From an uncultured Oscillospiraceae bacterium (GTDB lineage: Bacteria > Bacillota > Clostridia > Oscillospirales > Acutalibacteraceae), in assembly GCA_959601025.1 (NCBI GenBank), contig CAUGOD010000011.1:1-64000 (forward strand): DNA of 64,000 nucleotides. Reading direction: 5' to 3'. The position numbers were made by a program, and so were the translations under genes. Under the pieces are notes generated by a model. The model was not told the DNA's origin and made no database searches. It saw nothing but the letters and a program-made list of their open reading frames with translations. Below, piece after piece: positions 29,501 to 37,553 of this stretch; positions within the stretch are counted from its first letter, which is position 1, and the number at the start of each line of letters is the position of its first letter.

Positions 29501-30187
29501 AAAAATATCCTTGAAGGCGTCGAGGGGACCGTATTCGATTTGGAAGCGGTGATTAACCTGAACGATGCGGACGGTTTTACGTTCCATGTCCGTGATTCCG
29601 GCGGCGAATACACCGAAGTTTCATACAGCCGCCTGACCAGACAGCTGCAGGTGAAAAATACCCGCGCCGGGCTGAACCCCACTGCAAATACGATGCGTCT
29701 GCTCCCCATGGAAGGCAACCGCATCAAAATCCGGATTATTCTGGATAACTCGATTATCGATGTATTTGGAAACGATGGGGAGGCGGCTATTACTTCGTAT
29801 CTATTCTCTCAAAACAATGGGAAGGCGCTTAGCTTTTCTGCAGATGGCAGCCCCCTTAAGCTGGAGTCTCTACGAATTTACGAGCTTTCCTCTATCTGGA
29901 AAAACAGCTATGACATGTCGGTGAAAACACCCTCTGTCCTACCGACCAGTCCCTCCTCCCCCTCTTCGACGGAGACGACTGATTCGTCGGAAATTACGTC
30001 CTCCTCGAAGACGGATTCTTCTACAGACACAACGATCCCTGCAGAAACCGACTCGTCCTCTCAGGCAACGGCAGGCAGTCCGGCCACCGGGCATAAGGGC
30101 GCCCTTTTCCCGGCCATCGGCGCCTTTCTTCTTTCCCTGATGGGCGCTCTCTGTCTGAAAAAGCGCCGCCGCATGCTTAATCCATAA
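26594..30187 (+). CDS. Cell-wall-anchored GH32 fructan hydrolase (levanase/inulinase type) with three N-terminal repeats
   Basis: The 1197-residue precursor starts with a signal peptide (about 1-32). Three homologous modules follow at roughly 43-192, 199-350 and 371-527, with the pattern LAHVFGQYGSF ... GYLGLNTY; they resemble the jelly-roll CBM66-like modules of levanases. A cadherin-like beta-sandwich spans about 530-620. The GH32 catalytic domain (from about 632) has the nucleophile Asp646 in WINDPNG, Asp774 in FRDPKV and acid/base Glu828 in GECPDLF. A C-terminal beta-sandwich and a Ser/Thr-rich spacer (about 1117-1160) precede SPATG (1162-1166), a hydrophobic helix and KKRRR, a sortase signal. 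It should release fructose from extracellular fructan. GAAAGGAAGG precedes the ATG. Confidence 0.92.
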   Translation: MNHSTHIKKVGAVGLICCFLASLTPGFIASGSSTVTDKITAVSVLSGDWSSTSCYAKNRGMDNCLAISNIRIPASTPFTYEADISVESGSAGALAFGIADDGSSYSCLNVDKSANLSVVFGQYGSFEKPLSEAQRGQTTCHLKLVLDSSMKLSYSVDGEEVGSIQTESGVAGYLGLNTYYANALFENVVYALDGESKPVTGLSGHTGSWSNAFTGNNRSSENCIAMSAVSIPADTSFTYEADVHISDGLAASLVFGTGSDGSGLSAACVDRGSNLAHVFGQYGSFNQPLASGQESQFSYHMKVEYADGTLRYYLDGSLVGSLDNVSIREGLLGLCTYLAKATFYNIQYSTETDEPEEPPTKPDLPEEGLAPVTGWSAVSGVWNEADGVIQAENRNMENCIFRSGVHIPANTAFLYEADVTVQDGCAGALVFGYQNEGSWSAASYDISARLAHVFGLYGSFNKELTTQQLSVSTHRLKLYLDTTMKLSYYVDDRLVGATQLSSFDGGYLGLNTYLANVTFSNVQYTILEAPKLTGLSFTEGAFYEKFEPGRLSYTAKVDTSVSAISLTAGTESGTTLEINGFPAENGVPFSVPLEKGENTISVKLTDRNGVTNTVTITIIQVDRTQQYTDTYRPQLHYTAEANWINDPNGLVYDASTGLYHLYYQYSHSVNAGVRTSWGHATSTDLMHWTEMPVAILPDSLGLIWSGSCVIDRNNTSGLFDDSTAPDSRIVALYSYDRQYQALAYSTDGGVSFIKYEGNPVIPNPDRQYGVDFRDPKVVWIEDTVYENGGIWLMIVGCAPYRLFTSPDLIHWTYNSDIQPKDGSKFGGECPDLFPLAVDGNENNIKWVMCAGGLKYIIGDLIREDGVFRFVAQSDILQPLNGNMGTVYASQTFYNAPQGRRIMVSWLRDTHNPNYEDKKWTGAQSIPYELKLVTVNGQIQLTTAPVSELDNLRSETPVFELSDFLINPDSKNILEGVEGTVFDLEAVINLNDADGFTFHVRDSGGEYTEVSYSRLTRQLQVKNTRAGLNPTANTMRLLPMEGNRIKIRIILDNSIIDVFGNDGEAAITSYLFSQNNGKALSFSADGSPLKLESLRIYELSSIWKNSYDMSVKTPSVLPTSPSSPSSTETTDSSEITSSSKTDSSTDTTIPAETDSSSQATAGSPATGHKGALFPAIGAFLLSLMGALCLKKRRRMLNP

Positions 30188-30203
30188 TTCAAGCCCAAGA
30201 AAT

Positions 30204-30245
30204 GCCAAGGAGGGACGAACCGCTGGTTCGTCCCTCCTTGGCGTT
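30204..30245. terminator. Terminator after the GH32 gene
   Basis: A perfect 17-bp stem (30204-30220 with 30226-30242) with a 5-base loop lies between two convergent genes and can serve both. Confidence 0.85.
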
Positions 30246-30277
30246 TCCTATTTCATGCGCTTGCTACATGATCGGCC

Positions 30278-31225
30278 TTATATCGTGCCGTCGTCGTCCG
30301 TGTCCTTGTTCCGGCGCTGCTTGCTGCGGAGACGGGCCATCTCCTGCTCCGAATACTGGCGGGGGAAGGTTTTCGCCGGCTTTTCCTCTTCCTCTTCGTC
30401 CGGAACGACATCCTGGAAAACCGGTTCCTCCTCGTCCTGAGGGCGGTCGTTTTCTTCGTCGATATTCAGCGCACGTTTGGCTTCCAGATCTTCCCCGGGG
30501 TGATCGCGGTAATAGGGATCAATCATCAGCTTTTTGATAAGGGGAAAGATGTTGTACTGAATAAGATACGACCGGAACGCCGGGAAAAAGAGGACGTAAA
30601 CGATCAGTATCACCGGAATCGCCACAAGCATATTGACAAAGAACAAGGCAACCGCTCCCGCGTAAAACAGGGCGAGCACCAAAAAGATCAGAAGGTTCCG
30701 CTTCAGTCCCGCAATCGCCAGAATCGCGCTGTTTTTATAGATCTGCTTCACGCTGAGCTTAAAGGTGATCATAATCATATAAATATAATATTTCATGAAG
30801 GTGAAGATCAGCGCGATGGACAAAATGATCGCCAGAAACACATAATCCAGAACCTTATTCTGCGCCTGATTGAAATAGAAAAAGAGCACGTCGAAAACGA
30901 CCACTGCGGTCAGGATCAGGTTGATGATTCCCACCGGAAGCGCCTGCTTCCAGTTCTTTTTGATGGTATCAAAAAAATCGCCCGCGATAAACGCATGCTT
31001 CTCCCGCGCAAAATTCCGGGTGATATAGGTAAGCCCCGCGTTACCGAGCCCCACTGTCACCAGAGGAAGGGATACCAGCACAAACAGCAGATTCGCCAGA
31101 ATCAGCTTCCAGAACTTCCGGAAATAAATCTCAAAAAAGACCACGAACCCCTTTTTCTTCGGGCCGTTCTTTTTGACGCCGGGTCCCGGTTTGTTGTAAT
31201 CGAACAGTCCAAAAAATCCTGCCAC
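30278..31225 (-). CDS. DUF624 (YesL-type) membrane protein
   Basis: A 315-residue integral membrane protein with about five hydrophobic segments. The YesL/DUF624 pattern appears in KLILANLLFVLVSLPLVTVG and AGLTYITRNFAREKHAF near the N-terminus. The last ~90 residues are soluble, strongly acidic (DEEEEEKP) and end Arg/Lys-rich, which is unusual for the family. GGAG eight bases upstream favours the GTG at 31225 over the one at 31234. Some YesL proteins accompany sugar-transport loci; the fructanase gene is the convergent neighbour. Function unknown. Confidence 0.8.
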   Translation of the reverse strand: MAGFFGLFDYNKPGPGVKKNGPKKKGFVVFFEIYFRKFWKLILANLLFVLVSLPLVTVGLGNAGLTYITRNFAREKHAFIAGDFFDTIKKNWKQALPVGIINLILTAVVVFDVLFFYFNQAQNKVLDYVFLAIILSIALIFTFMKYYIYMIMITFKLSVKQIYKNSAILAIAGLKRNLLIFLVLALFYAGAVALFFVNMLVAIPVILIVYVLFFPAFRSYLIQYNIFPLIKKLMIDPYYRDHPGEDLEAKRALNIDEENDRPQDEEEPVFQDVVPDEEEEEKPAKTFPRQYSEQEMARLRSKQRRNKDTDDDGTI

Positions 31226-31301
31226 GCCATTCACTCCTTTTTTACTTCCTGCTTTTTCAAATCGTTTTATGCGAATTTATGCGAAAGGCATTCGCCTTTA
31301 C

Positions 31302-31979
31302 TTAACGAAACAACCCGGTAAAGGCCAGCCGCATACCCACGTCCACCACTCCGGCGAGGAACGCCAGGCCGAGAAAGAGGAGGAAGCGGACGCTGTACAG
31401 CTTGAAATCTCCCCACAGGCCCCCCATGGAAGCGCCGGGCAGGATTTGCCGGCTGAAAAGCAGCGACATCCGTGTGGACTCCATCCCGCCAAGCACCAGC
31501 GCCGCCGCCGCGATCAGCGTATGGGGAACCACCAGCAGCGCCGCCGCCGCAATCCCCTGCGCCCCAGTCGAGTAATAGTAGGCTTCCGACATCCCGAGCC
31601 CCAATCCAAAGAAAAGAGGGACCAGCGCCGTCAACGGCGCTCCGCAGGCGGACAGCCCGAATAGAAACTGCAGCGCCAACAGCAGGATCGTCGAAAAGCA
31701 GGAGGAAAACAATGCCGACATGCCGCCTTGGAAATCGTCAGGTACCGAGCGTACCTCCAGCATCGTGCGCAGTTCTTCGCCGATCAGGCTGTGTGAAAAC
31801 GCATAAACCGCCACGCCGAAAACCACGCCGGCCAGAAACAGCACGGTAAAAAAGAGCAGCCGCCGGTTGGCCGCGAAAAATCCGCCCAACGGGCGGCGCG
31901 CCGGCCTTCCAAGCGAACCGCCGCTAGGTACAAAAGGGCCCGGAAGGGCCGGAATACGCTCCCTGTTTGTCCTGTTCAT
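31302..31979 (-). CDS. SpoIIM-like (stage II sporulation protein M) membrane protein
   Basis: About 225 residues with five predicted membrane segments after a basic N-terminus. The first helix and loop (FFTVLFLAGVVFGVAVYAFS) and the later ALVPLFFGLGLGMSEAYYY layout resemble SpoIIM/DUF95 proteins, which help peptidoglycan degradation during engulfment. Similarity is at fold-pattern level only. GGAGGAGG before the ATG at 31979 sets the start. It follows the SCIFF maturase and precedes the DUF624 gene in one direction. Confidence 0.55.
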   Translation of the reverse strand: MNRTNRERIPALPGPFVPSGGSLGRPARRPLGGFFAANRRLLFFTVLFLAGVVFGVAVYAFSHSLIGEELRTMLEVRSVPDDFQGGMSALFSSCFSTILLLALQFLFGLSACGAPLTALVPLFFGLGLGMSEAYYYSTGAQGIAAAALLVVPHTLIAAAALVLGGMESTRMSLLFSRQILPGASMGGLWGDFKLYSVRFLLFLGLAFLAGVVDVGMRLAFTGLFR

Positions 31980-32097
31980 AAACAGCCTCCTCCGCATGGG
32001 CAGTTTGTCCGGAGTTTCGCTGCAGCTGCTTCAGCGCTCCGTCTGCTCCATACCTATGCAATTCCGGAAGCGTCTATGCCTGAAAAGGCGTTATGCT

Positions 32098-33480
32098 TTA
32101 CTGTTTTGCATCCTCATCCGCCAGCGCGGCCTTGATCATGATGGCGCATTCCAGGCGTTTCTTTTCCAGCTCGCAGGATAGCCTGTGGGAGCGGAGAATG
32201 TCTCCCTCATACTGCTGATTATTGGCGTTGCAGCCGCCGGAGCAGTAAAATTTTGCCCAGCAGGTACGGCAGCTCTGCTTATCGTATACGGTGGAATGGG
32301 CAAAGCGATCCTTCATCTCCAGATTATACTCCCCGGTCAGCACATCGCCCATCCGCCATTCCGGCTGGCCGACAAACTGATGACAGGGAAACACCCCGCC
32401 GTCGGGGTCCACCGCCGCGTATTCGTTGCCGCAGCCGCAGCCTCGCAGCCGTTTGATCGCGCAGGGCCCCTGGTCAAGATCCAGCATGAAATGGAAGAAA
32501 TTGAAGCCCTCGCCCGCCTTCTTTTTCGCAAGAACGGCTTTGACCAGCGTATCGTATTCTTCAAAAACCCGAGGCAGATCCTCCTCCCGGATGGAGAATG
32601 GCAGCTTCGGATCGCTGACTACCGGCTCCACCGACACCTGATCGAAGCCGAGCGACGCCATGTGAAGGACATCGGTGGTAAAATCCAGGTTATTTTTGGT
32701 GAAAGTTCCGCGAACATAATAATCCCGGTCCCCCCGCTGAGCCACAAAACGCTGATACTTCGGCACGATGGCGTCGTAGCTTCCCTTTCCTCCGGCGTTC
32801 GGACGCATCGCGTCATTGATTTCCCGCCGTCCGTCGAGAGACAGCACGACGTTGTTCATTTCCCGATTGAGATATTCCGCAATTTCATCATTCAGCAGCA
32901 CGCCGTTAGTGGTCATTGTAAAGCGAAAAACCTTGCCATGCTTTTTCTCCAGTCCGCGGGCATACTCCACCGTTTCCTTTACCACGCCGAAATTCATCAG
33001 CGGCTCCCCGCCGAAAAAATCCAGCTCCAGGTTCCGCCGTCCCTGGGAGCGCTCGATCAGGAAGTCGATCGCCGCCCTGGCTACCTCGGCGCTCATGATC
33101 TTCTTTTCCCCGCCGTACACGCCCTGTCCGGCGAAGCAGTATTTGCAGCGCAGGTTGCAGTCATGGGACACATGCAGGCACATCGCCTTGAGGGGGGAGC
33201 GCACCATACGGTCGGCAAACTGCTCATAATCATCTTTGCTGAAAAGCTGGCCGGCGCGGTGAAGCGCAAGCAGCTCGTCGTAGGTTTCGCGGATTTCCTC
33301 CGCCGGATATTGTTCCGCCAGCGCGTCCACAACGGACGGCGGGCAGGTTTCCTCCATGGTTTCGCTGTTTTCGTCCAGCTGGCCAAGCAAGTCGTATACC
33401 AGATCGTCCACGACGTGGACGGCTCCGCTATTTACATCCAGAACAATGGCGTACCCATTGTTTTGAAAACGATGAATCAT
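32098..33480 (-). CDS. scfB: SCIFF peptide maturase (radical SAM, thioether-forming)
   Basis: A 460-residue radical-SAM/SPASM enzyme that makes Cys-to-Thr (or similar) thioether bonds in the SCIFF precursor encoded just upstream. Residues 1-~95 form the peptide-recognition (RRE-type) domain. The SAM cluster motif is CNLRCKYC (Cys108, Cys112, Cys115). FFGGEPLMNF and TMTTNGVLLN follow, and a Cys-rich SPASM region near the C-terminus holds GCGCGNEYAA, FPCHQF, CRTCWAKFYCSGGCNANN. The precursor-plus-maturase pair next to tgt/yajC is a near-universal Clostridia arrangement. Confidence 0.95.
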   Translation of the reverse strand: MIHRFQNNGYAIVLDVNSGAVHVVDDLVYDLLGQLDENSETMEETCPPSVVDALAEQYPAEEIRETYDELLALHRAGQLFSKDDYEQFADRMVRSPLKAMCLHVSHDCNLRCKYCFAGQGVYGGEKKIMSAEVARAAIDFLIERSQGRRNLELDFFGGEPLMNFGVVKETVEYARGLEKKHGKVFRFTMTTNGVLLNDEIAEYLNREMNNVVLSLDGRREINDAMRPNAGGKGSYDAIVPKYQRFVAQRGDRDYYVRGTFTKNNLDFTTDVLHMASLGFDQVSVEPVVSDPKLPFSIREEDLPRVFEEYDTLVKAVLAKKKAGEGFNFFHFMLDLDQGPCAIKRLRGCGCGNEYAAVDPDGGVFPCHQFVGQPEWRMGDVLTGEYNLEMKDRFAHSTVYDKQSCRTCWAKFYCSGGCNANNQQYEGDILRSHRLSCELEKKRLECAIMIKAALADEDAKQ

Positions 33481-33517
33481 CGCTGTTCATGCCCCTTTTT
33501 ATGTATCCTTTTATGCA

Positions 33518-33554
33518 GAAAAACGATGGGGCGGATATCTTTATCCGCCCCATC
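33518..33554 (-). terminator. Attenuating terminator between SCIFF peptide and maturase genes
   Basis: Perfect 12-bp arms (33525-33536, 33543-33554) with a 6-base loop. Leftward it is followed by GTTTTTC. It lies between precursor and maturase, so partial readthrough would give more peptide than enzyme. Confidence 0.75.
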
Positions 33555-33567
33555 CGTTATGCTCCGC

Positions 33568-33714
33568 TTACTTCTCGCACTTCTGGTTGGCGACGGTGCA
33601 AGAGGTCTTGCAGGCCGACTGGCAGGAAGCCTGGCACTCGCCGCAGCCACCCTTGGCAGCCGTTTCCTTCAGATTCTGATGATTGATCGTTTTCACATGC
33701 TTCAACACTTTCAT
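33568..33714 (-). CDS. scfA: SCIFF ribosomal peptide precursor (six cysteines in about 45 residues)
   Basis: A 48-residue peptide beginning MKVLKHVKTINHQNLKETAA, the conserved SCIFF leader. A core follows with cysteines at 24, 27, 31, 35, 39 and 46, and Thr/Ser between them, ending NQKCEK. GGAGG lies eight bases before the ATG. It is the substrate of the radical-SAM enzyme downstream. SCIFF is almost universal in Clostridia; its mature function is not settled. A longer open frame overlapping on the same strand is spurious. Confidence 0.95.
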   Translation of the reverse strand: MKVLKHVKTINHQNLKETAAKGGCGECQASCQSACKTSCTVANQKCEK

Positions 33715-33810
33715 GACCCAATCCTCCAAAAAAGATAGATGTCACAGACATCCTTTATTTCGAGTTTACCACAGGCGGCGAGGAATTTCAACGGTTTTCC
33801 GCAAAACACG

Positions 33811-34236
33811 TCACCGCCGGCGGGTATTTACGCCGATGATCCCGCCAACCGCCGCGCAGCCCACCATCACAGCGAGCTTCACCAGCGCATAAATGCCGCG
33901 AATATCCTTCAACACGGCAAAACCGGCGATCATCACCAGCAGATAGAGCGCCGCCCCGCAGGCAGCCCCGTACACAATGCCGCGGGAACCGGCCGCTTTG
34001 GCGCTGGTCAGCCCGCCGACAAAGGAGCCGGCCGCCGCGGCGATCACCGCCATCGGCGTGACCGCCATCTGTGGAATATCCTGCGCCGCCATAATCGCCG
34101 CGCAGAGAAGCAGAATTATCAGACAACAGAACGCGCCGACAACCACGCCGATCAAAATCGGCCGTATCCACCGGGAAACGATGGAATCCTCTTCCTGCCG
34201 CGCAGAATGCGCCGTATGCGCTTGATGAGCCTTCAT
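33811..34236 (-). CDS. TIGR04086-type small membrane protein
   Basis: 141 residues: a His/Ala-rich N-terminus (KAHQAHTAHSARQEE), then four hydrophobic helices with Gly/Ala-rich turns (AAAAGSFVGGLTSAK, GAACGAALYLLV) and a basic end. This is the profile of the TIGR04086 membrane family, which typically sits between yajC and the SCIFF gene, exactly as here. GGGAGGA before the ATG at 34236 supports the start. Function unknown; a link to SCIFF export or sensing is a guess from position. Confidence 0.8.
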   Translation of the reverse strand: MKAHQAHTAHSARQEEDSIVSRWIRPILIGVVVGAFCCLIILLLCAAIMAAQDIPQMAVTPMAVIAAAAGSFVGGLTSAKAAGSRGIVYGAACGAALYLLVMIAGFAVLKDIRGIYALVKLAVMVGCAAVGGIIGVNTRRR

Positions 34237-34378
34237 GCTCTGTTCCTCCCCCTTACATTCGCTGTCACGCAACGCTCCGCCGGGCCGAATATCGGCGTTT
34301 CCGGCAGCGCTGAAACACTATAGCATATTCCGGGGAAGGACAAAATAGTACACGCCGCCGATAAAAGGGAGCAGACGT

Positions 34379-34753
34379 TTAGATATCGTCGTCGTCATCG
34401 TCGTCGTCATCCGGAGCCGGGCCGTCGTGTACGGTCTCGCAGCTCTGGAGCGCCCATTTCTTGATGGTCATCTTGCTGCGGTCCGCGCCGGTCTCGATCA
34501 CGAGCGAATCCTCCTTGATATTCAGCACCCGGCCGCAGATGCCCCCGATCGTGGTGATCTCATCCCCCACACGGATGCTGTTGCGCATCTTCTGCTCTTC
34601 CTTCTGCTTTTTCTTCTGCGGACGAATCAGCATGAAATACATCAGGACGATCACCAGAAGAAGCGGGACGAAGGTAACCAGCAGGCTGGCCATATTCCCC
34701 TGCGTAGTCGCCGGAGCGGTGGTCTCCGCAAGAATTGCGTTCAAATAAGACAA
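34379..34753 (-). CDS. yajC: Preprotein translocase subunit YajC
   Basis: YajC accompanies SecDF at the Sec translocon. One membrane helix (VTFVPLLLVIVLMYFMLIRP) is followed by the conserved RPQKKKQKEEQ and a small beta domain (VGDEITTIGGICGRVLNI). The C-terminus ends in nine consecutive Asp residues. No ATG fits; a TTG at 34753 lies eight bases after GGAGG and is the best start (about 124 residues). It is between tgt and the TIGR04086 gene, a typical order. Confidence 0.92.
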   Translation of the reverse strand: MSYLNAILAETTAPATTQGNMASLLVTFVPLLLVIVLMYFMLIRPQKKKQKEEQKMRNSIRVGDEITTIGGICGRVLNIKEDSLVIETGADRSKMTIKKWALQSCETVHDGPAPDDDDDDDDDI

Positions 34754-34818
34754 AACAAGCACCTCCAAACAAAATCGTTTTTATTATAAAGGCTTTTTCC
34801 ACCGATAGCAAGTACAAT

Positions 34819-35958
34819 TTAAATCCGGCGGTCCAAAATACCTGTAAACTTTTTGTGAAGGACTTCAAACGTACCGTTTTCCAGGCTGTCCCGGATTTTT
34901 TCCATCAGCGTGTTGTAAAAATACAGGTTATGCATCACGCACAGCCGCATGGCGAGCATCTCCCCGCTTTTGAACAGGTGACGGATATAGGCGCGGGAAT
35001 GCCGACGGCAGGTGGGACAGCCGCATTCCTCATCCAGCGGCGCGGGGTCGTCCGCATATTTCTGATTGAGCAGGTTGCGGACCCCCTGCCAGGTAAAAAC
35101 ATGACCATGCCGGGCGTTGCGGGAGGGCATGACACAGTCGAACAGGTCTACTCCTCGGTATACCGCTTCCAGGATGTTCACCGGCGTGCCGACCCCCATC
35201 AGATACCGGGGACGATCCTTCGGCATATACGGCTCCACCGCTTCGATCACGCGGTACATCTCCTCCGCCGGCTCGCCGACAGCCAGTCCGCCGATCGCGT
35301 AGCCGTCCAGCCCCAGACCGGCGATTTCCTTCATATTCTCCACCCGCAGGTCGTCGAAGGTACAGCCCTGGTTGATCCCGAACAGCATCTGCCGGGGATT
35401 GACCCGGTCAGGCAGGGCGTTCAGACGGTCCATCTCCGCTTTGCAGCGGTGGAGCCAGCGAACAGTGCGGGCGCAGGAAGCCTTCGCGTAGGCGTATTCC
35501 GCCGGATTCTCCACGCATTCGTCAAAGGCCATGGCGATGGTGGAGCCGAGATTCGACTGAATCCGCATGCTTTCCTCCGGCCCGATAAAGAGACGCCGGC
35601 CGTCCACATGGGAGGCGAACTCCACGCCTTCTTCCCGGATTTTCCGCAGCTTGGCAAGCGAAAAGACCTGGAAGCCCCCGCTGTCGGTCAGGATCGGCCC
35701 CTTCCAGCCGGTAAAGGGCTGCAAGCCACCCATCCTCCGCACCAGCTCGTCCCCCGGACGAACGTGGAGGTGATAGGTATTGCAGAGCTGCACCTGGCAT
35801 TTCAGCTCCTTCAGATCATAAGCGGAGACCGCTCCCTTGATCGCGCCGCAGGTAGCGACGTTCATGAAGGCCGGCGTCTGTACCGTACCGTGAGGCGTCT
35901 CAAAAACGCCCCGCCGGGCGGCGCCCTGCGGGGGGATGGTCTGTAATGCGATCGGCAT
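34819..35958 (-). CDS. tgt: tRNA-guanine transglycosylase
   Basis: Tgt exchanges G34 for preQ1 in Asn, Asp, His and Tyr tRNAs, the first tRNA step of queuosine synthesis. Key residues appear in LTDSGGFQVFSL (general acid/base Asp), GLAVGEP and the nucleophile Asp in GVDLFDCVMPSRNARHG. The zinc site CGCPTC plus a downstream His are present. At 379 residues it is normal. It starts the leftward run tgt-yajC-TIGR04086-scfA-scfB. Confidence 0.97.
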   Translation of the reverse strand: MPIALQTIPPQGAARRGVFETPHGTVQTPAFMNVATCGAIKGAVSAYDLKELKCQVQLCNTYHLHVRPGDELVRRMGGLQPFTGWKGPILTDSGGFQVFSLAKLRKIREEGVEFASHVDGRRLFIGPEESMRIQSNLGSTIAMAFDECVENPAEYAYAKASCARTVRWLHRCKAEMDRLNALPDRVNPRQMLFGINQGCTFDDLRVENMKEIAGLGLDGYAIGGLAVGEPAEEMYRVIEAVEPYMPKDRPRYLMGVGTPVNILEAVYRGVDLFDCVMPSRNARHGHVFTWQGVRNLLNQKYADDPAPLDEECGCPTCRRHSRAYIRHLFKSGEMLAMRLCVMHNLYFYNTLMEKIRDSLENGTFEVLHKKFTGILDRRI

Positions 35959-36064
35959 GGTTCCTTTTCCTCTCTCCCACGTCTTTCGCGCCTTTCCTCT
36001 TTTCGGAGAGGGCGCGGCTGTTTCTCATTGGGCTTCCTGAATCGGATTCCAGAGAGCATAGTAG

Positions 36065-36093
36065 AGTATAGTATATTTTTCCCCGACATGCAA
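36065..36093 (-). promoter_or_regulatory. Promoter of tgt and the SCIFF cluster
   Basis: Leftward TTGCAT (36088-36093), 17-bp spacer, TATACT (36065-36070), about 107 bp before tgt. Confidence 0.7.
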
Positions 36094-36184
36094 GAACCGG
36101 AAGGAACGGAAAATCCGCTGAGGATGCGCCCTGTGGGGGAAAGAAACGGTGTTGTACTCAAATGACGTAAAAGGCTACAGACTG

Positions 36185-36224
36185 GGAGGGGATTTCAAAA
36201 AAGGAGCATTTTGCAATCCCCTCC
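36185..36224. other. Inverted repeat just downstream of enolase
   Basis: GGAGGGGATT (36185-36194) and its exact complement (36215-36224) lie 10 bp past the eno stop. It may end eno transcription, but the leftward side lacks a T run, so this is tentative. Confidence 0.45.
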
Positions 36225-36233
36225 TTTCCTATC

Positions 36234-37553
36234 TTACCTCACGCCCTTCCCGTCGCAGGAGCGGAGCGCGCTTTTTCCCGGCCAGCGGGACCCCTCCCCC
36301 AGCTCCTCTTCGATACGGAGAAGGCGGTTGTATTTCGCCACCCGTTCGCTCCGGCTGGGAGCGCCGGTCTTGATCTGCCCGGCGTTCATGGCCACCGCCA
36401 GATCCGCGATGGTGGTATCCTCCGTTTCGCCCGAACGATGGGATACGACGGCGGTATAGCCCGCTGCCTGCGCCATACGAATGGCGGCCATCGTTTCGCT
36501 CAGAGTCCCAATCTGGTTCGGCTTGATCAGGATGGAATTGGCGCAGCCGCGCTCGATCCCCCGGCGGAGACGCCCGGTATTGGTGACAAAGAAATCGTCT
36601 CCCACCAGCTGGAGGGAGCCTCCGAGCTCGGCAGTCAGCTTCCGCCATCCCTCCCAATCCTCCTCATCCAGCGGGTCCTCAATGGAACAAATCGGATATT
36701 TTCCGCTGAGCTCCGCCCAGTGCCCGATCAGCTCGTCGGCAGTATACCGCTTCTGCTTTTTGGGGAGGAAGTAGCCGCTTTTTGCGGCTTCCGCCGTTTC
36801 CGTCTTCCACTCGCTGGCGGCGGCGTCGATTGCCAGGACGAAATCGTCATAGGGACGGTATCCCGCCGCCTCCACCGCCCTCAGCAGGCATTGTATCGCC
36901 GCTTCGTCGCTCTCGAGGTTCGGCGCGTACCCGCCTTCGTCGCCTACGGCGGTGGAAAGGCCCTCCGCACGCAGGATGGAGGCCAGCGCGTGGAACACCT
37001 CAGCGCACCGGCGCAGCCCCTCCCGGAAAGAAACCGCCCCGACCGGCAGGATCATGAACTCCTGCACGTCAATAGTATTACCCGCGTGGGCCCCGCCGTT
37101 GAGAATATTCATCATCGGCAGCGGCAGCGTTCCGGCGTTTGCACCGCCGAGAAAACGGTACAGCGGCATTCCAAAGCCCGCTGCGGCAGCCTTGGCGGCT
37201 GCCAGGGAAACGGCCAGCAGCGCGTTGGCGCCAAGATTTTTCTTTTCCGCTGTCCCGTCCAGCTGGCACAGGGTTCCGTCGATATCCGCCGTGTCGGCCG
37301 CGTCCCGGCCGACCAGCGCTTCCCGGATGACGGAATTGATGTTTCCGGCGGCGCGGGTCACGCCCTTTCCTCCATACCGGGAAGGATCGCCGTCCCGCAG
37401 CTCCAACGCCTCAAACCGGCCGGTAGAAGCGCCGCTTGGTACAGCGGCGCTTCCCGTGCTGCCGTCTTCCAGCGTAACTACAGCCTCCACTGTCGGGTTC
37501 CCGCGGGAATCCAGAATCTCCCGTCCATGAATATCACAAATCGTCTGTTTCAT
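36234..37553 (-). CDS. eno: Enolase
   Basis: Enolase interconverts 2-phosphoglycerate and phosphoenolpyruvate. The N-terminal ILDSRGNPTVE, SGASTGRFEALELRDGD and the magnesium/catalytic motifs GDEGGYAPNL, CSIEDPLDEEDW, LVGDDFFVTN, ILIKPNQIGTLSET and SHRSGETEDTTIADLAVA are all present. 439 residues, normal. AAAGGA precedes the ATG. It is a single gene, divergent from ferritin. The upstream gap 37554-37701 holds a small GTCGCC/GGCGAC stem (37671-37690) but no clear leftward promoter. Confidence 0.98.
   Translation of the reverse strand: MKQTICDIHGREILDSRGNPTVEAVVTLEDGSTGSAAVPSGASTGRFEALELRDGDPSRYGGKGVTRAAGNINSVIREALVGRDAADTADIDGTLCQLDGTAEKKNLGANALLAVSLAAAKAAAAGFGMPLYRFLGGANAGTLPLPMMNILNGGAHAGNTIDVQEFMILPVGAVSFREGLRRCAEVFHALASILRAEGLSTAVGDEGGYAPNLESDEAAIQCLLRAVEAAGYRPYDDFVLAIDAAASEWKTETAEAAKSGYFLPKKQKRYTADELIGHWAELSGKYPICSIEDPLDEEDWEGWRKLTAELGGSLQLVGDDFFVTNTGRLRRGIERGCANSILIKPNQIGTLSETMAAIRMAQAAGYTAVVSHRSGETEDTTIADLAVAMNAGQIKTGAPSRSERVAKYNRLLRIEEELGEGSRWPGKSALRSCDGKGVR

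Noticed and set aside
31302..31979. SecF or SecD partner downstream of the SCIFF maturase
   Set aside because: SecDF often follows in other Clostridia, but this protein lacks SecDF motifs and is too short; a SpoIIM-like layout fits better.
33557..33751. 64-codon frame covering the SCIFF gene
   Set aside because: It is another frame of the same strand without cysteine pattern; the 48-codon SCIFF frame has the ribosome binding site and family sequence.
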